From Gemmatimonadota bacterium (GTDB lineage Bacteria > Gemmatimonadota > Gemmatimonadetes > Palauibacterales > Palauibacteraceae), in NCBI GenBank assembly GCA_023554245.1, contig JAMJQL010000061.1, forward strand, positions 1 to 64,000: a stretch of 64,000 nt of DNA, read 5' to 3'. The stretch's first letter is position 1; each line of letters begins with the position of its first letter. The translations under genes were made by a program, and so were the position numbers. This document shows positions 9,751 to 18,430 of this stretch, piece after piece. The notes beneath the pieces were generated by a model. It was not told where the DNA came from and did no database searches. It saw only the letters and a list, made by a program, of their open reading frames with translations.

Positions 9751-10686
9751 CTACTGAGCCAGCAGGGTCTCGACCCGACAGTCACTGCCTTCGATCCAGT
9801 CCAGCCCACGCTCGTCCTCCGTGGCCCTGCTGCCCGCGAGACGGCGCACACCTGATCCATCCCGCATCTCCACGAAGTCGATTCGTCCGGACGGTCCCTC
9901 GACGGCATCGACGTACGTGTAGATCTCCTTGCCCGAACCGCCCTCGTACCGTCGGAATTCGGACCAGACGGGATAGTAGCCACGCTGCGGGTCGAATCGT
10001 GCCAGGTAGAACAGGGAAACAGCGTTTCCGGTCGGCGCCGGTCCTTCGAGGTCGTCGCTGATCAGGTAGGTGGCGGCGAAAGCGGGATTGGCATCACCCG
10101 GCCAGGCGACAGCGTCCAGGGCTACCCGCTGGGCCAGATACGGCCGATTCTCACCCCGGGAGCGCAGAAGCTGCTCGGCGAGGATGGGTCCGAACGTCCG
10201 CATCCGGTTGTCCGCTTCGAACGAGACGTACCGCTCGGGGTCACCGGCCAGCGAATCGCGCTCGAAGGCGAACGCCAACCGCGGTGCGGAACTGCCAGCG
10301 GGGACCAGGGAGCGACCGGTGGCGACCGGCAGACACCCGGAACGGGGAGCGGTGACCTCTCCGTCGAGAACGAGGCTTCCAATCCTTCGTCCCGATGAAT
10401 GAAGCTCGAGCTCGCGACCGGCCGGAAGGAAGCGCTCCGCGAATCTCGGTTGCCAGCTCTCGTCAGGGTTGTCCGGAACGGCGAGCGGTTCCAGTCCGTC
10501 CACATCGAAGCGGGAAATCGGTGTTGCGCGTGAGGCGCCGGAACTCGGATCGATCCGCACGGCAAACAGCAGGGGCCCGTCGGGAAGGGGAGTCGGCGGC
10601 ACGGCTGCTTCGCTTCCCACCTCGGGTTCCGGCGGTTCCTCGGGCGCCGGGTTCTCGAGCCGGAACTCGGCACCTCCCCATTCCAC
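9751..10686 (-). CDS. Putative lipoprotein, unknown function, uncertain start
   Basis: At least 311 residues after GTG 10686. Just upstream in the same frame is a clear lipoprotein signal (LLLVLGAGFGAAGC, Cys codon at 10692-10690), so the protein very probably starts further 5'. No ATG, GTG or TTG exists between that signal and the preceding stop; only ATT 10764 or CTG 10737/10725 are available. The mature part begins with a Pro/Glu-rich linker and then a roughly 270-residue domain I do not recognise. Its last 60 residues contain GYYPVWSEFRRYEGG. It points away from the deacetylase operon. Confidence 0.6.
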   Translation of the reverse strand: MEWGGAEFRLENPAPEEPPEPEVGSEAAVPPTPLPDGPLLFAVRIDPSSGASRATPISRFDVDGLEPLAVPDNPDESWQPRFAERFLPAGRELELHSSGRRIGSLVLDGEVTAPRSGCLPVATGRSLVPAGSSAPRLAFAFERDSLAGDPERYVSFEADNRMRTFGPILAEQLLRSRGENRPYLAQRVALDAVAWPGDANPAFAATYLISDDLEGPAPTGNAVSLFYLARFDPQRGYYPVWSEFRRYEGGSGKEIYTYVDAVEGPSGRIDFVEMRDGSGVRRLAGSRATEDERGLDWIEGSDCRVETLLAQ

Positions 10687-10917
10687 CTCGCATCCGGCCG
10701 CACCGAATCCAGCTCCGAGGACCAGGAGAAGGCGCAGGACACGTCTCGCGGGCGGTAGATCAATCGCAACGGGGCTGTAGATTGTAGCTTCTCCGAGTCG
10801 AACGGGTTAACGGAAGGCGATGCCGGGAAGCTAGAACCGGACTCGGGACCGATCAACCTCGGCCCCGATCGCTCCGGATGCCGGACTCGCAGCATTCACA
10901 CGAACCGGGACGGACGA

Positions 10918-11952
10918 GTGGCCGACATCGGATTGTTTCATCACGAGGCCTGCAGTCGGCACGACACCGGCTGGGGCCATCCCGAACACCAGGGTCGGCT
11001 TCGCGCCGTGGTCCAGAAGATGGCCCGGTCGCTGCCGGATCTGCACGGATGGGTGGAACCGGTCGAGGGCGCCCCTCTCGATGCAGAGATTCTGGCCCGC
11101 GTGCATACGCAAGCTCACATTGCGACCATTCGAGCCGCCGTAAACCGGGCCGCCGAATCGAACCAGATCGTGCAGCTGGATGCCGACACCGTCGTATCGG
11201 CAGGTTCGTGGGACGCCGCGGTTGCCGGGGCCGGTTGTGCCGTTGATGCGGTACGCGCCGTGATGGCGGAGAGATATCGTGCGGCGTTCTGCGCGGTGCG
11301 CCCGCCGGGTCACCACGCGACTCCGGACCGGGCAATGGGGTTCTGCCTGTTCAACGGAGTGGCGATCGCCGCTCGCAGTGCGATCGAGGAAGGTCTCGCG
11401 GATCGGGTGCTGATCGTGGACTGGGACATTCACCATGGCAACGGCACCCAGGACGCATTCTTCGACGATGAATCGGTCTTCTACCTCTCCATGCACGCCA
11501 GCCCGCACTACCCGGGAACCGGCGCCGCGGACGAGCGAGGCGTGGGCGTGGCCGAGGGGACGACGCTCAACCTGCCGCTCCCCATGGGACTCGAAGCAGA
11601 GCGCTACGTGGCTGCGCTGGTCGACGGACTCGAGACGGCCGCTCGATTCGAGCCCCAGCTGGTGTTGATATCCGCAGGATTCGACGCCGCGCTCGGCGAT
11701 CCTCTCGGGGGCTTCACGCTGGAGCCGGATGATTTCCGCAACCTGACTCTCGCGGTTCATTCGCTGACATCGGGAAGCGCCGGGGGCAGGATCGTCTCGA
11801 TTCTGGAGGGTGGGTACGATCCTCCAGCTCTGGGACTCAACGTCGATGCTCATCTTCGGGCCCTGGTGGAAGCGACGACCGGCGTTGCTCCGCCGAACGA
11901 TGCGGCAGCGTATTTCACCCATTCGCCTTCCACCGGGGAGGAAAAGCAATGA
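10918..11952 (+). CDS. Histone deacetylase family protein (AcuC/HdaH type)
   Basis: 344 residues, full length for class II-like bacterial histone deacetylase homologues. Motifs visible: HPEHQGRLRAV, the His-His pair in RPPGHHAT near residue 131, the zinc ligands in DWDIHHGNGTQ near residue 168, and GFDAALGDPLGG. These zinc amidohydrolases remove acyl groups from lysine, polyamines or small molecules. Start is GTG 10918. The stop overlaps the ATG of the next gene (ATGA), showing translational coupling to a dipeptide epimerase. The physiological substrate is unknown. Confidence 0.9.
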   Translation: MADIGLFHHEACSRHDTGWGHPEHQGRLRAVVQKMARSLPDLHGWVEPVEGAPLDAEILARVHTQAHIATIRAAVNRAAESNQIVQLDADTVVSAGSWDAAVAGAGCAVDAVRAVMAERYRAAFCAVRPPGHHATPDRAMGFCLFNGVAIAARSAIEEGLADRVLIVDWDIHHGNGTQDAFFDDESVFYLSMHASPHYPGTGAADERGVGVAEGTTLNLPLPMGLEAERYVAALVDGLETAARFEPQLVLISAGFDAALGDPLGGFTLEPDDFRNLTLAVHSLTSGSAGGRIVSILEGGYDPPALGLNVDAHLRALVEATTGVAPPNDAAAYFTHSPSTGEEKQ

Positions 11953-12980
11953 AGCTGAGCTGGGAACGCCTGCCGCTGCAGGCCGCGGTTCCCTTCCGGA
12001 TCAGCCGCTCTGTGCAGGATCGGATCGAGAGGGTATGGGCGCGGATCGAGTTCGAAGGCGAGGAGGGCTGGGGGGAGGCGGATCCATCTCCCTACTACGG
12101 CGAATCGGCCGAGTCTGTCGAGGCGGCCCTGGGCCGGATGCGTCCGGTCCTCGCCGGGCAATCCGATCCGGATCGTATCGAGTCGATCGAAACGCAGCTC
12201 CGCGAGGCGGTCCCCGGAAACGGGGCGGCCCATGCCGCGGCGTCGGCCGCTCTCCACGATCTGTTCGGGAAGCGAGCGGGCCTCCCCGTCTGGAAGCTCT
12301 TCGGACTCGATCCGTCCGTCACGCCGCCGAGCTCATTCACGATCGGGATCGACGAGCCCGAGGCGATGGCGGAGCGAGCGGCGGCGGCCAGCGGCTGGCC
12401 GATTCTGAAGATCAAGCTCGGCACCGATCGCGACCGGCAGATGGTCGAGGCGATCCGCGCCGCCGATCCGACGAGACGGCTGCAGGTGGACGCCAACGCT
12501 GCATGGAGCCCCGACGAAGCGGTCGAGAACATCCGGATGCTGGCCGACCTGGGTGTCGAGATGGTCGAACAGCCGCTTCCTCCCGGCCGACCCGACGAAT
12601 GGCGGTGGGTGAGAGAGCGTTCACCGCTGCCGATCTTCGCCGACGAGTCCTGCATCAAGTCCTCCGATGTGCCCGGACTGATCGGTCTGGTCGACGGCGT
12701 CAACATCAAGCTGACGAAATGCGGCGGAATTCGTGAAGCGTTGCGGACCGTTCATACCGCCCGCTCGTGCGGGCTGGAAGTCATGTTCGGGTGCATGCTG
12801 GAGAGCACGCTGGGAATCGCCGCTGCCGCTCACCTGGCGCCGCTGGCTGATCGGCTGGATCTGGATGGTGCGGTTCTCCTCGCCGACGATCCATTCGAAG
12901 GTCCCGTACTGAAGGACTCGCGGCTCGAGCTCGGCCCGGAGCCTGGACTCGGGGTCCGTCGGGCAGGTGCCACGGAATGA
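11949..12980 (+). CDS. Dipeptide epimerase (L-Ala-D/L-Glu epimerase type, enolase superfamily)
   Basis: 343 residues with the muconate-lactonizing-enzyme subgroup layout. The KxK catalytic pair is in ILKIKLGTD near residue 154. Metal ligands are in VDANAAW, MVEQPLP and FADESC, and the second catalytic Lys is in NIKLTKCGG. The C-terminal FGCMLESTLGIAAAAH also fits the dipeptide epimerase branch, which inverts the C-terminal residue of dipeptides such as L-Ala-L-Glu from cell-wall recycling. Other enolase-superfamily racemases such as o-succinylbenzoate synthase remain possible. It overlaps both neighbours by 4 nt. Confidence 0.8.
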   Translation: MKLSWERLPLQAAVPFRISRSVQDRIERVWARIEFEGEEGWGEADPSPYYGESAESVEAALGRMRPVLAGQSDPDRIESIETQLREAVPGNGAAHAAASAALHDLFGKRAGLPVWKLFGLDPSVTPPSSFTIGIDEPEAMAERAAAASGWPILKIKLGTDRDRQMVEAIRAADPTRRLQVDANAAWSPDEAVENIRMLADLGVEMVEQPLPPGRPDEWRWVRERSPLPIFADESCIKSSDVPGLIGLVDGVNIKLTKCGGIREALRTVHTARSCGLEVMFGCMLESTLGIAAAAHLAPLADRLDLDGAVLLADDPFEGPVLKDSRLELGPEPGLGVRRAGATE

Positions 12981-14143
12981 TCGGAGTCGGGCCTCTGGTC
13001 CGGGGGGGGCTTCTGACGGCCGCCTCCATCGCGGTGTGCCTCTCCGTTCGCCCCGCGCCCGCAACCGCGCAGGCGATCTCGGGCATCGTGGAGGACTCCT
13101 CCGGTGCACCCATCTCGGGCGCCTTCGTCGTGCTGGAGGACTCATCGGGCGCGGTCGTGGCGAGGACGCTGACCCGTGACGGCGGCGGATATCGTCTCGC
13201 TGCGCCCGTGGCGGGGAGGTTTCGTCTGAGGACCGATCGGATCGGATACGTGGGGGCGGTGTCGCCGTGGCTTCGCCTCGAAGCCGATGAAACTCTCGAG
13301 CATCGGTTCCGGGTCGAACCGGTTCCGATCCGGCTCCAGCGGATCACCGTGAGCGAGCGAGCCCGCTGCGAGCTGCTTCCCGACGAGGGCGTCCAGCTTC
13401 AGAGCGTCTGGGATGAGGCCCGGAAGGCGCTCACGGCCACGTCCTGGACCGGCCAACAACCGTACTTCCGATTCGATGCGGTCATGCACAGCCACGCGCT
13501 GGACGCACGGGGAAGACCGCTCTCGGAGGCCGTCCTCGAAGAAGTCAGGTTCTACGGGCGACATCCGTTCCGTTCGATCCCGGCGCGGGACCTCGTGTTC
13601 GGCGGCTTCGTTCAGGAGCCCGAGGGTCGTGTCGCATACTACGCACCCGACGCGGATGTTCTGCTCTCCGAGACCTTCGTGAGGAGGCACTGTTTCCGGC
13701 TGGTCCGGGGCGGCGCAGATCGGGCCGGGCTTCTCGGGCTCGAGTTCGAAGCGCTTCCCCAGAGCCGCCTGCCGGACATCGAAGGCATCATGTGGCTGGA
13801 TCCAGCTACCTCGGAGCTCCGGAGACTGGACTATTCCTACGTGAACCTGGATGTGCCCGTGGACACCGATCGACTCGGCGGGCAGGTCGAATTCGCCCGG
13901 CTTCCCACCGGGGCCTGGATCATCCGGGGATGGAAGATCCGCGTGCCTGTCATCGAGTGGGTGGAGGGCCGGCCGGGCCGAACGGCGGGGCGTTACCGGT
14001 TGACGGGGATCAACGAAGGGGGCGGACAGGTACTGGCCGTCTGGCTGACCGCCCGGATCGCCGGGCTTCTGCCCACGGACACGCTGCGCGTGACCCCTCC
14101 TCCCGACTCGCTGCTGGTCCGATTCGAGCTGCGCGAGCCCTAG
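12977..14143 (+). CDS. Secreted protein with carboxypeptidase-regulatory-like domain
   Basis: 388 residues. A signal peptide (GGLLTAASIAVCLS) ends near PATAQA. Residues about 30-115 form a carboxypeptidase regulatory-like beta-sandwich (ISGIVEDSSGAPISGAFV, GRFRLRTDRIGYV). The remaining 270 residues form a beta-rich domain (LPDIEGIMWLDPATSELR) of the kind found in secreted proteins beside this fold; no catalytic motif is seen. It probably sits in the periplasm or outer membrane. It is the last gene of the deacetylase-epimerase operon (ATGA overlap) and meets priA tail to tail. Confidence 0.75.
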   Translation: MIGVGPLVRGGLLTAASIAVCLSVRPAPATAQAISGIVEDSSGAPISGAFVVLEDSSGAVVARTLTRDGGGYRLAAPVAGRFRLRTDRIGYVGAVSPWLRLEADETLEHRFRVEPVPIRLQRITVSERARCELLPDEGVQLQSVWDEARKALTATSWTGQQPYFRFDAVMHSHALDARGRPLSEAVLEEVRFYGRHPFRSIPARDLVFGGFVQEPEGRVAYYAPDADVLLSETFVRRHCFRLVRGGADRAGLLGLEFEALPQSRLPDIEGIMWLDPATSELRRLDYSYVNLDVPVDTDRLGGQVEFARLPTGAWIIRGWKIRVPVIEWVEGRPGRTAGRYRLTGINEGGGQVLAVWLTARIAGLLPTDTLRVTPPPDSLLVRFELREP

Positions 14144-16410
14144 AGGAGGTTTTCGGGGTCCCTGTCGATCTCCAGCCTCGAGCCACCGGGAACAGGCGCA
14201 TGTGTCGCCGCGAAGCGGAGAATCGCACCGAGGCGGCCTGCGTGGGCCTGCTTGATCAGCATGTGCCAGCGCCAGCGTCCGCGAAGCCGGTCGATCGGGC
14301 AAGGTGCGGGTCCCAGGAGCCGGGTCCCGGTCAGTTCGGGTCGCGCCTCGACGAGTCCTTCCAGCCACTCCCCGAGAGCCAGCGCTGCGCTCTCGACCTC
14401 GTCTCCATCGCGACCGCTGATCACCAGGTTCGCGAGCCTGAGATGGGGCGGGTATCCGGGCTCTTCGCGGTCCGACAGTTCACGTCGGGCAAATCCTTCG
14501 TAGTCGTGCTGGAGGGCGCTCCGAATCGCGAAATGGGACGGTCGGGAGGTCTGGACCAGCACCTCTCCGGGTCGCGTCCCACGGCCGGCGCGGCCGGCAA
14601 CCTGCGCGAGCAACTGAAACGTCCGCTCGGAGGCCCTGAAATCCGGCAGGTTCAGACCCACGTCGGCGTCGATCACTCCGACCAGTGTGACCCCGGGGAG
14701 GTCCAGTCCCTTCGAGATCATCTGGGTGCCGAGCAGGATGTCCACCTCGTTGCGCCGGACCGAATCGAGGATGTCGCGATGCGACCATTTCCGGCCCGTC
14801 GTGTCCACGTCCATCCGCGCGATTCGCGCCCCTGGAAACAGCTCCCCCAGCCTCCGCTCGACCTGTTCCGTGCCCACGCCGGTATAGATGAGAGTTTCCT
14901 CTCCACACTCCGGACATCGTTCTCGGGCCGGTTCTTCGTACGCGCAGTGGTGGCAGACGAGCCGCCCGCGACTCCGGTGCCAGGTCAGTGTAACGTTGCA
15001 GCTCCGGCAGACGGCGATCCAGCTGCAGGCATCGCAGGAGACCCAGGTGGAGTGCCCCCGACGGTTCAACAGCAGGATCGACTGCTCCTTCCGATCGATC
15101 CGGGTCTTGAGAGCCTTCCTCAGTCGGTCGGAGAGGACAATGGGTACCGGCCCTTCTTCCTCTCGCAGGTCGACGAGCTCGACCTGCGGGAGAGGATGGG
15201 GCGTGGCACGGTCCGAAAGTTCCAGCCCGGTCCAGGCGCCGCTGCGGACCCGGGCCCAGGATTCGAGCGATGGAGTCGCGGATCCAAGCAGGCAGAGAGC
15301 GCCGGACCGTTCGGCTCGGACGATCGCCACCGACCGCGCGCTGTAGCGTGGCGTCTCACCTTGCTTGTAGCTGCCGTCGTGTTCCTCGTCTACGATGATC
15401 ACTCCGAGGTCGCTGACCGGAGCGAAGATGGCCGATCGCGTACCGACCGCGACCCGCTTCCTCCCTTCCCGCAGTGCTCTCCAGGCGTCCTGCCGTTCAC
15501 CGTCGGAGAGACCCGAATGCAGCACGGCCACTTCGTCACCGAACTCGGCACGGACCCGAGCCACCGTCTGAGGTGTCAGGGAGATCTCGGGAACCAGCAG
15601 AATCGCGCCTCGGCCATGCTCTACGACGTGCCGCATCAGTCTGATGTAGACCACCGTCTTCCCGGATCCCGTCACGCCGCGCAATACGGCGACTCCAGGC
15701 TCTGATCGATCCGTCAGCCGCGAGAGGTCTGCGAGAGCGTGCTGTTGCTGCGGGTTGAGTTCGACCTCCGCTTCCTCGCTCTCGACATCGGAGAACGGAT
15801 CCCGCTCGACGATCTCGTTCGTGATCTCGACCAGGCCGCGATCGACCAGGCCGGACAGGATGCCCCGCCCGAATCCGAGCCGACGCTCCATGTGGGCAAC
15901 CTCCGCCTGTCCGCCGATCGACTCGAGCGTCTCGTAGGCTTCCCGCTGACGGCGGGCCCTGCCAAAAGCCGCCTCCCGCTCCGTGAGCGTCGGCAGTTCC
16001 TCGAGGATGCGCACCACCTGCCTTCGCAACCCGGCACTCTCCCGGCTGCCGCCCCCGAGCAGGCCCGGTGGCAACGCCGCCCGGTAGACCAGGCCGGCGG
16101 GAGCCACGTAGTAGTCGGCTACCCAGCCGCAGAGATCGAGCAGCTCGGCAGAAAGCACGGGCTCCGGATCGAGCACCCGCTCGATCTCTCGGAGCTTCCT
16201 GTCGGGAGTCGAATCCGGATCGAGAAGAGCTTCGATCACCCCCGTTTCCCGTCGCCGGCCGAAAGGCACGACCACGCGAGTTCCGGGCAGCGCGGACGAT
16301 CGAAGCCGCTCGGGCACCCGGTAATGGAAACCCTGCAGCACGGGCTTCGGCAGGCTGACCCGGGCGACGCTCGCTTCCTTTACGCCCTCGCCGGCATTGG
16401 ATCGAGTCAC
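14140..16410 (-). CDS. priA: Primosomal protein N' (PriA replication-restart helicase)
   Basis: 756 residues. An N-terminal 3' DNA-binding domain (FHYRVPE, GTRVVVPFGRR) precedes the helicase core with Walker A GVTGSGKTVVY near residue 246 and the DEEH box (IIVDEEHDGSYKQ). An eight-cysteine zinc module follows (CDACSW, CRSCN, CHHC, CPECGEE; about residues 460-505), then the C-terminal helicase lobe (QMISKGLDLPGV, QVAGRAGRG). It restarts stalled replication forks. The N-terminal 15 residues before VARVSLPKP are poorly conserved, so a start slightly downstream is possible. Confidence 0.95.
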   Translation of the reverse strand: MTRSNAGEGVKEASVARVSLPKPVLQGFHYRVPERLRSSALPGTRVVVPFGRRRETGVIEALLDPDSTPDRKLREIERVLDPEPVLSAELLDLCGWVADYYVAPAGLVYRAALPPGLLGGGSRESAGLRRQVVRILEELPTLTEREAAFGRARRQREAYETLESIGGQAEVAHMERRLGFGRGILSGLVDRGLVEITNEIVERDPFSDVESEEAEVELNPQQQHALADLSRLTDRSEPGVAVLRGVTGSGKTVVYIRLMRHVVEHGRGAILLVPEISLTPQTVARVRAEFGDEVAVLHSGLSDGERQDAWRALREGRKRVAVGTRSAIFAPVSDLGVIIVDEEHDGSYKQGETPRYSARSVAIVRAERSGALCLLGSATPSLESWARVRSGAWTGLELSDRATPHPLPQVELVDLREEEGPVPIVLSDRLRKALKTRIDRKEQSILLLNRRGHSTWVSCDACSWIAVCRSCNVTLTWHRSRGRLVCHHCAYEEPARERCPECGEETLIYTGVGTEQVERRLGELFPGARIARMDVDTTGRKWSHRDILDSVRRNEVDILLGTQMISKGLDLPGVTLVGVIDADVGLNLPDFRASERTFQLLAQVAGRAGRGTRPGEVLVQTSRPSHFAIRSALQHDYEGFARRELSDREEPGYPPHLRLANLVISGRDGDEVESAALALGEWLEGLVEARPELTGTRLLGPAPCPIDRLRGRWRWHMLIKQAHAGRLGAILRFAATHAPVPGGSRLEIDRDPENLL

Positions 16411-16453
16411 TGGCGCCAGCCTTCCGTCCGTTGCATACGGTATCGCGACATTC

Positions 16454-16482
16454 TTGACGATTGGATCGACGGTCCTCTAAAC
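16454..16482 (+). promoter_or_regulatory. Possible promoter for HNH-tatA genes
   Basis: TTGACG (16454-16459) and a weak -10 CTAAAC (16477-16482) are spaced by 17 nt in the divergent gap between priA and the HNH gene. The -10 match is poor. Confidence 0.35.
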
Positions 16483-16518
16483 TCCGGCGACACGCAGTTC
16501 AAACCTTGAAGAGAATAC

Positions 16519-17067
16519 ATGGGCTGTCTGGCACTAAACGCATCGTACGAGCCGCTTACGATCCTCCCCGTGCGACGGGCCCTGCGCCTGGTCATCGACC
16601 ACAAGGCCGAAGCGCTGGAGGTGGATCCCGACCGGCCGTTCAGGTCGGAACAGACCACCTGGCCGACTCCCGTGGTCATCCGGCTCGTGCGCTACATACA
16701 GGTGCCCCGGCGCTTCCGGCGACAGGTCACGAACACGTTCCTGTTCGCGCGGGACAGCTACAGCTGCCAGTACTGCGGCCGACACAAGCGGGATCTCGGC
16801 TATCGTGAATCCCTGACGCGAGACCACGTAGTTCCGATATCCCGGGGCGGCGACAACGGCTGGCTCAACGTCGTGACCGCGTGCAGCCGCTGCAATCTCC
16901 GCAAGGCGAATCGGCTTCCATCAGAGTGTGGATTCCGGCTGTTGAGTCAGCCCGGCGTACCGAGCGGAGTGGAGCTGATCTGGGCCGTGCGTCGCGTAAC
17001 ACCGATCCAGGCCCGCTACATCCGGATGTTCTACGGAGAAGACGTTCTCAACGCCATATCGGTCTGA
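16519..17067 (+). CDS. HNH endonuclease family protein
   Basis: 182 residues. The N-terminal MGCLALNASYEPL and the following region match the widespread stand-alone HNH proteins of bacterial chromosomes. A zinc-supported HNH nuclease fold occupies about residues 84-140: CQYCGRH, RDHVVPISRGGDN, NVVTACSRCNLRKANR, with the DH...N...H set intact. Such genes are common beside housekeeping loci and their cellular role is unclear; DNA repair or genome maintenance has been suggested for relatives. The tatA-like gene starts 12 nt downstream. Confidence 0.88.
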   Translation: MGCLALNASYEPLTILPVRRALRLVIDHKAEALEVDPDRPFRSEQTTWPTPVVIRLVRYIQVPRRFRRQVTNTFLFARDSYSCQYCGRHKRDLGYRESLTRDHVVPISRGGDNGWLNVVTACSRCNLRKANRLPSECGFRLLSQPGVPSGVELIWAVRRVTPIQARYIRMFYGEDVLNAISV

Positions 17068-17079
17068 GGACTTAGACTC

Positions 17080-17520
17080 ATGGGCTTCGGCAGTCTCGGG
17101 ATCTCCGAGCTCCTCGTCATCTTCGTCATCGTGCTCGTCTTCTTCGGGCCGAAGCGCATGCCCGAGGTCGCCCGATCCCTCGGCAGTGCCATGCGTGAGT
17201 TCCGTCGCAGTCTCAACCAGATTCAAAGGGAACTGGAGGAGGCCGATCCGACTCGCGAACTGCGCAAGGAGACGAAGGACATCCTGAGTCGGCTCCCCGA
17301 GGAAGTCCGTCCCGGAACCCCGGGCGCCTGGCCACGCACGTCGCAATCTTCCGGCGACTCGCCGTCGGCGACCCGCCCGACGGCAGCGCCGGACACGCAG
17401 CCCGCACCTGGCCCGTCGCCAGACCCGGCTCGCGCTCCGAAGCCGGACACGGAGCCTGCGGCGGAGGCGGAAACCCGTCCGGACGTCAGCGACTCGAAGC
17501 CGGGCAGCGAATCCGGCTGA
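17080..17520 (+). CDS. tatA: Twin-arginine translocase subunit TatA/TatB
   Basis: 146 residues. One N-terminal membrane helix (ISELLVIFVIVLVFF) is followed directly by the hallmark FGPKRMPEVARSLG and an amphipathic helix (MREFRRSLNQIQRELEEA). The C-terminal half is a Pro/Ala/Glu-rich disordered tail, longer than in typical TatA and more like TatB. No tatC is adjacent. It would form the membrane pore or receptor component for folded-protein export. Its last 35 nt overlap the 3' end of the convergent lipoprotein gene. Confidence 0.88.
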   Translation: MGFGSLGISELLVIFVIVLVFFGPKRMPEVARSLGSAMREFRRSLNQIQRELEEADPTRELRKETKDILSRLPEEVRPGTPGAWPRTSQSSGDSPSATRPTAAPDTQPAPGPSPDPARAPKPDTEPAAEAETRPDVSDSKPGSESG

Positions 17521-18430
17521 GCTGGGGCGGTCGACCGCCTCGTCCTTCGCTCGCCAGCCACAGTACCTCTCCGTCCGCGCTCCACGTCACTCCCTCGCCC
17601 TGCGGCTCGAGCGCTCCCAGCAGGGATACGGTCAGGACCTCGGCCGTCGTGTCCTGATCCAGCGCTCCGTGCCATGGAATGAAGTGGAGACTCGCATAGC
17701 TGCGCAGCGCGAGCCAGTTGCGATCTGCCGAGAGATCCGCTCCAGTCACGAGCTGCGATGAGTGACTGCCGATCTCGACGGGAAGCCGGCCAACGCGCGT
17801 CAGTGCCTGGGCGACTTCGCTTCCCGACTCGAGCTCGGAGAGAGATGCGCCGTACAGGACGACTTCGTCTTCCCTTCCCTTGGAGATAATCCCGATCTCT
17901 CCTCGCAGGTCGTCGAACACGAGCCCCTCGGCGTCCCGCGGGCCGTCCGGAAACACCAGCTTCCAGGTGTCCAGAGGTTCGAGAGGCTCGAGTCGTACGG
18001 TCGACGGACCACCGAGAGCATCGAGGGGTGGAATCTCCACCCGTTGGACGGTGATGCTCGAATGCGCGGCGAGGTTGTCCCCGATGTCTCCCACGTATGC
18101 ACACCACGTCTCTCCACAGCGGCCGATGGCGAGGTCCTCCACGTCGCGGGCCGCCGCACGGGAGATCGGAGCTGAACCGAGAAGCCTCCCGGTGCTGTCG
18201 ACAGCGAACAGAATCGGGTCGTTTCCACTGTCGTTGTGGAGCCAGAACAGGTCGGAGCGCCTCGGGTCCCTCGCGATTCCCGACACTTCCATGAGCGCCG
18301 TGTCGAGCGCCGCGACGACTGTGGCGCTCGAGCAAATCAAATTCGAGTCCGGCTCCGCCCGTTGCCACGCCGAACCGTCCGCGCAACCGGCGAGGACGAG
18401 GACGATTGCGAGGACCCGGGCCGTGGTCAC
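17486..18430 (-). CDS. Lipoprotein with predicted beta-propeller fold, unknown function
   Basis: 314 residues. Signal peptide and lipobox are RVLAIVLVLAGC. The mature protein reads as propeller blades (MEVSGIARDPRRSDLFWLHN, DVEDLAIGRCG, VTWSADGEVLWLASE), resembling SMP-30-like or esterase-like surface proteins, but no catalytic residues can be assigned. GTG 18430 overlaps the stop of the upstream jelly-roll gene (GTGA), so the two secreted proteins are translationally coupled and may act together. Confidence 0.7.
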   Translation of the reverse strand: MTTARVLAIVLVLAGCADGSAWQRAEPDSNLICSSATVVAALDTALMEVSGIARDPRRSDLFWLHNDSGNDPILFAVDSTGRLLGSAPISRAAARDVEDLAIGRCGETWCAYVGDIGDNLAAHSSITVQRVEIPPLDALGGPSTVRLEPLEPLDTWKLVFPDGPRDAEGLVFDDLRGEIGIISKGREDEVVLYGASLSELESGSEVAQALTRVGRLPVEIGSHSSQLVTGADLSADRNWLALRSYASLHFIPWHGALDQDTTAEVLTVSLLGALEPQGEGVTWSADGEVLWLASEGRGGRPPQLSRIRCPASSR

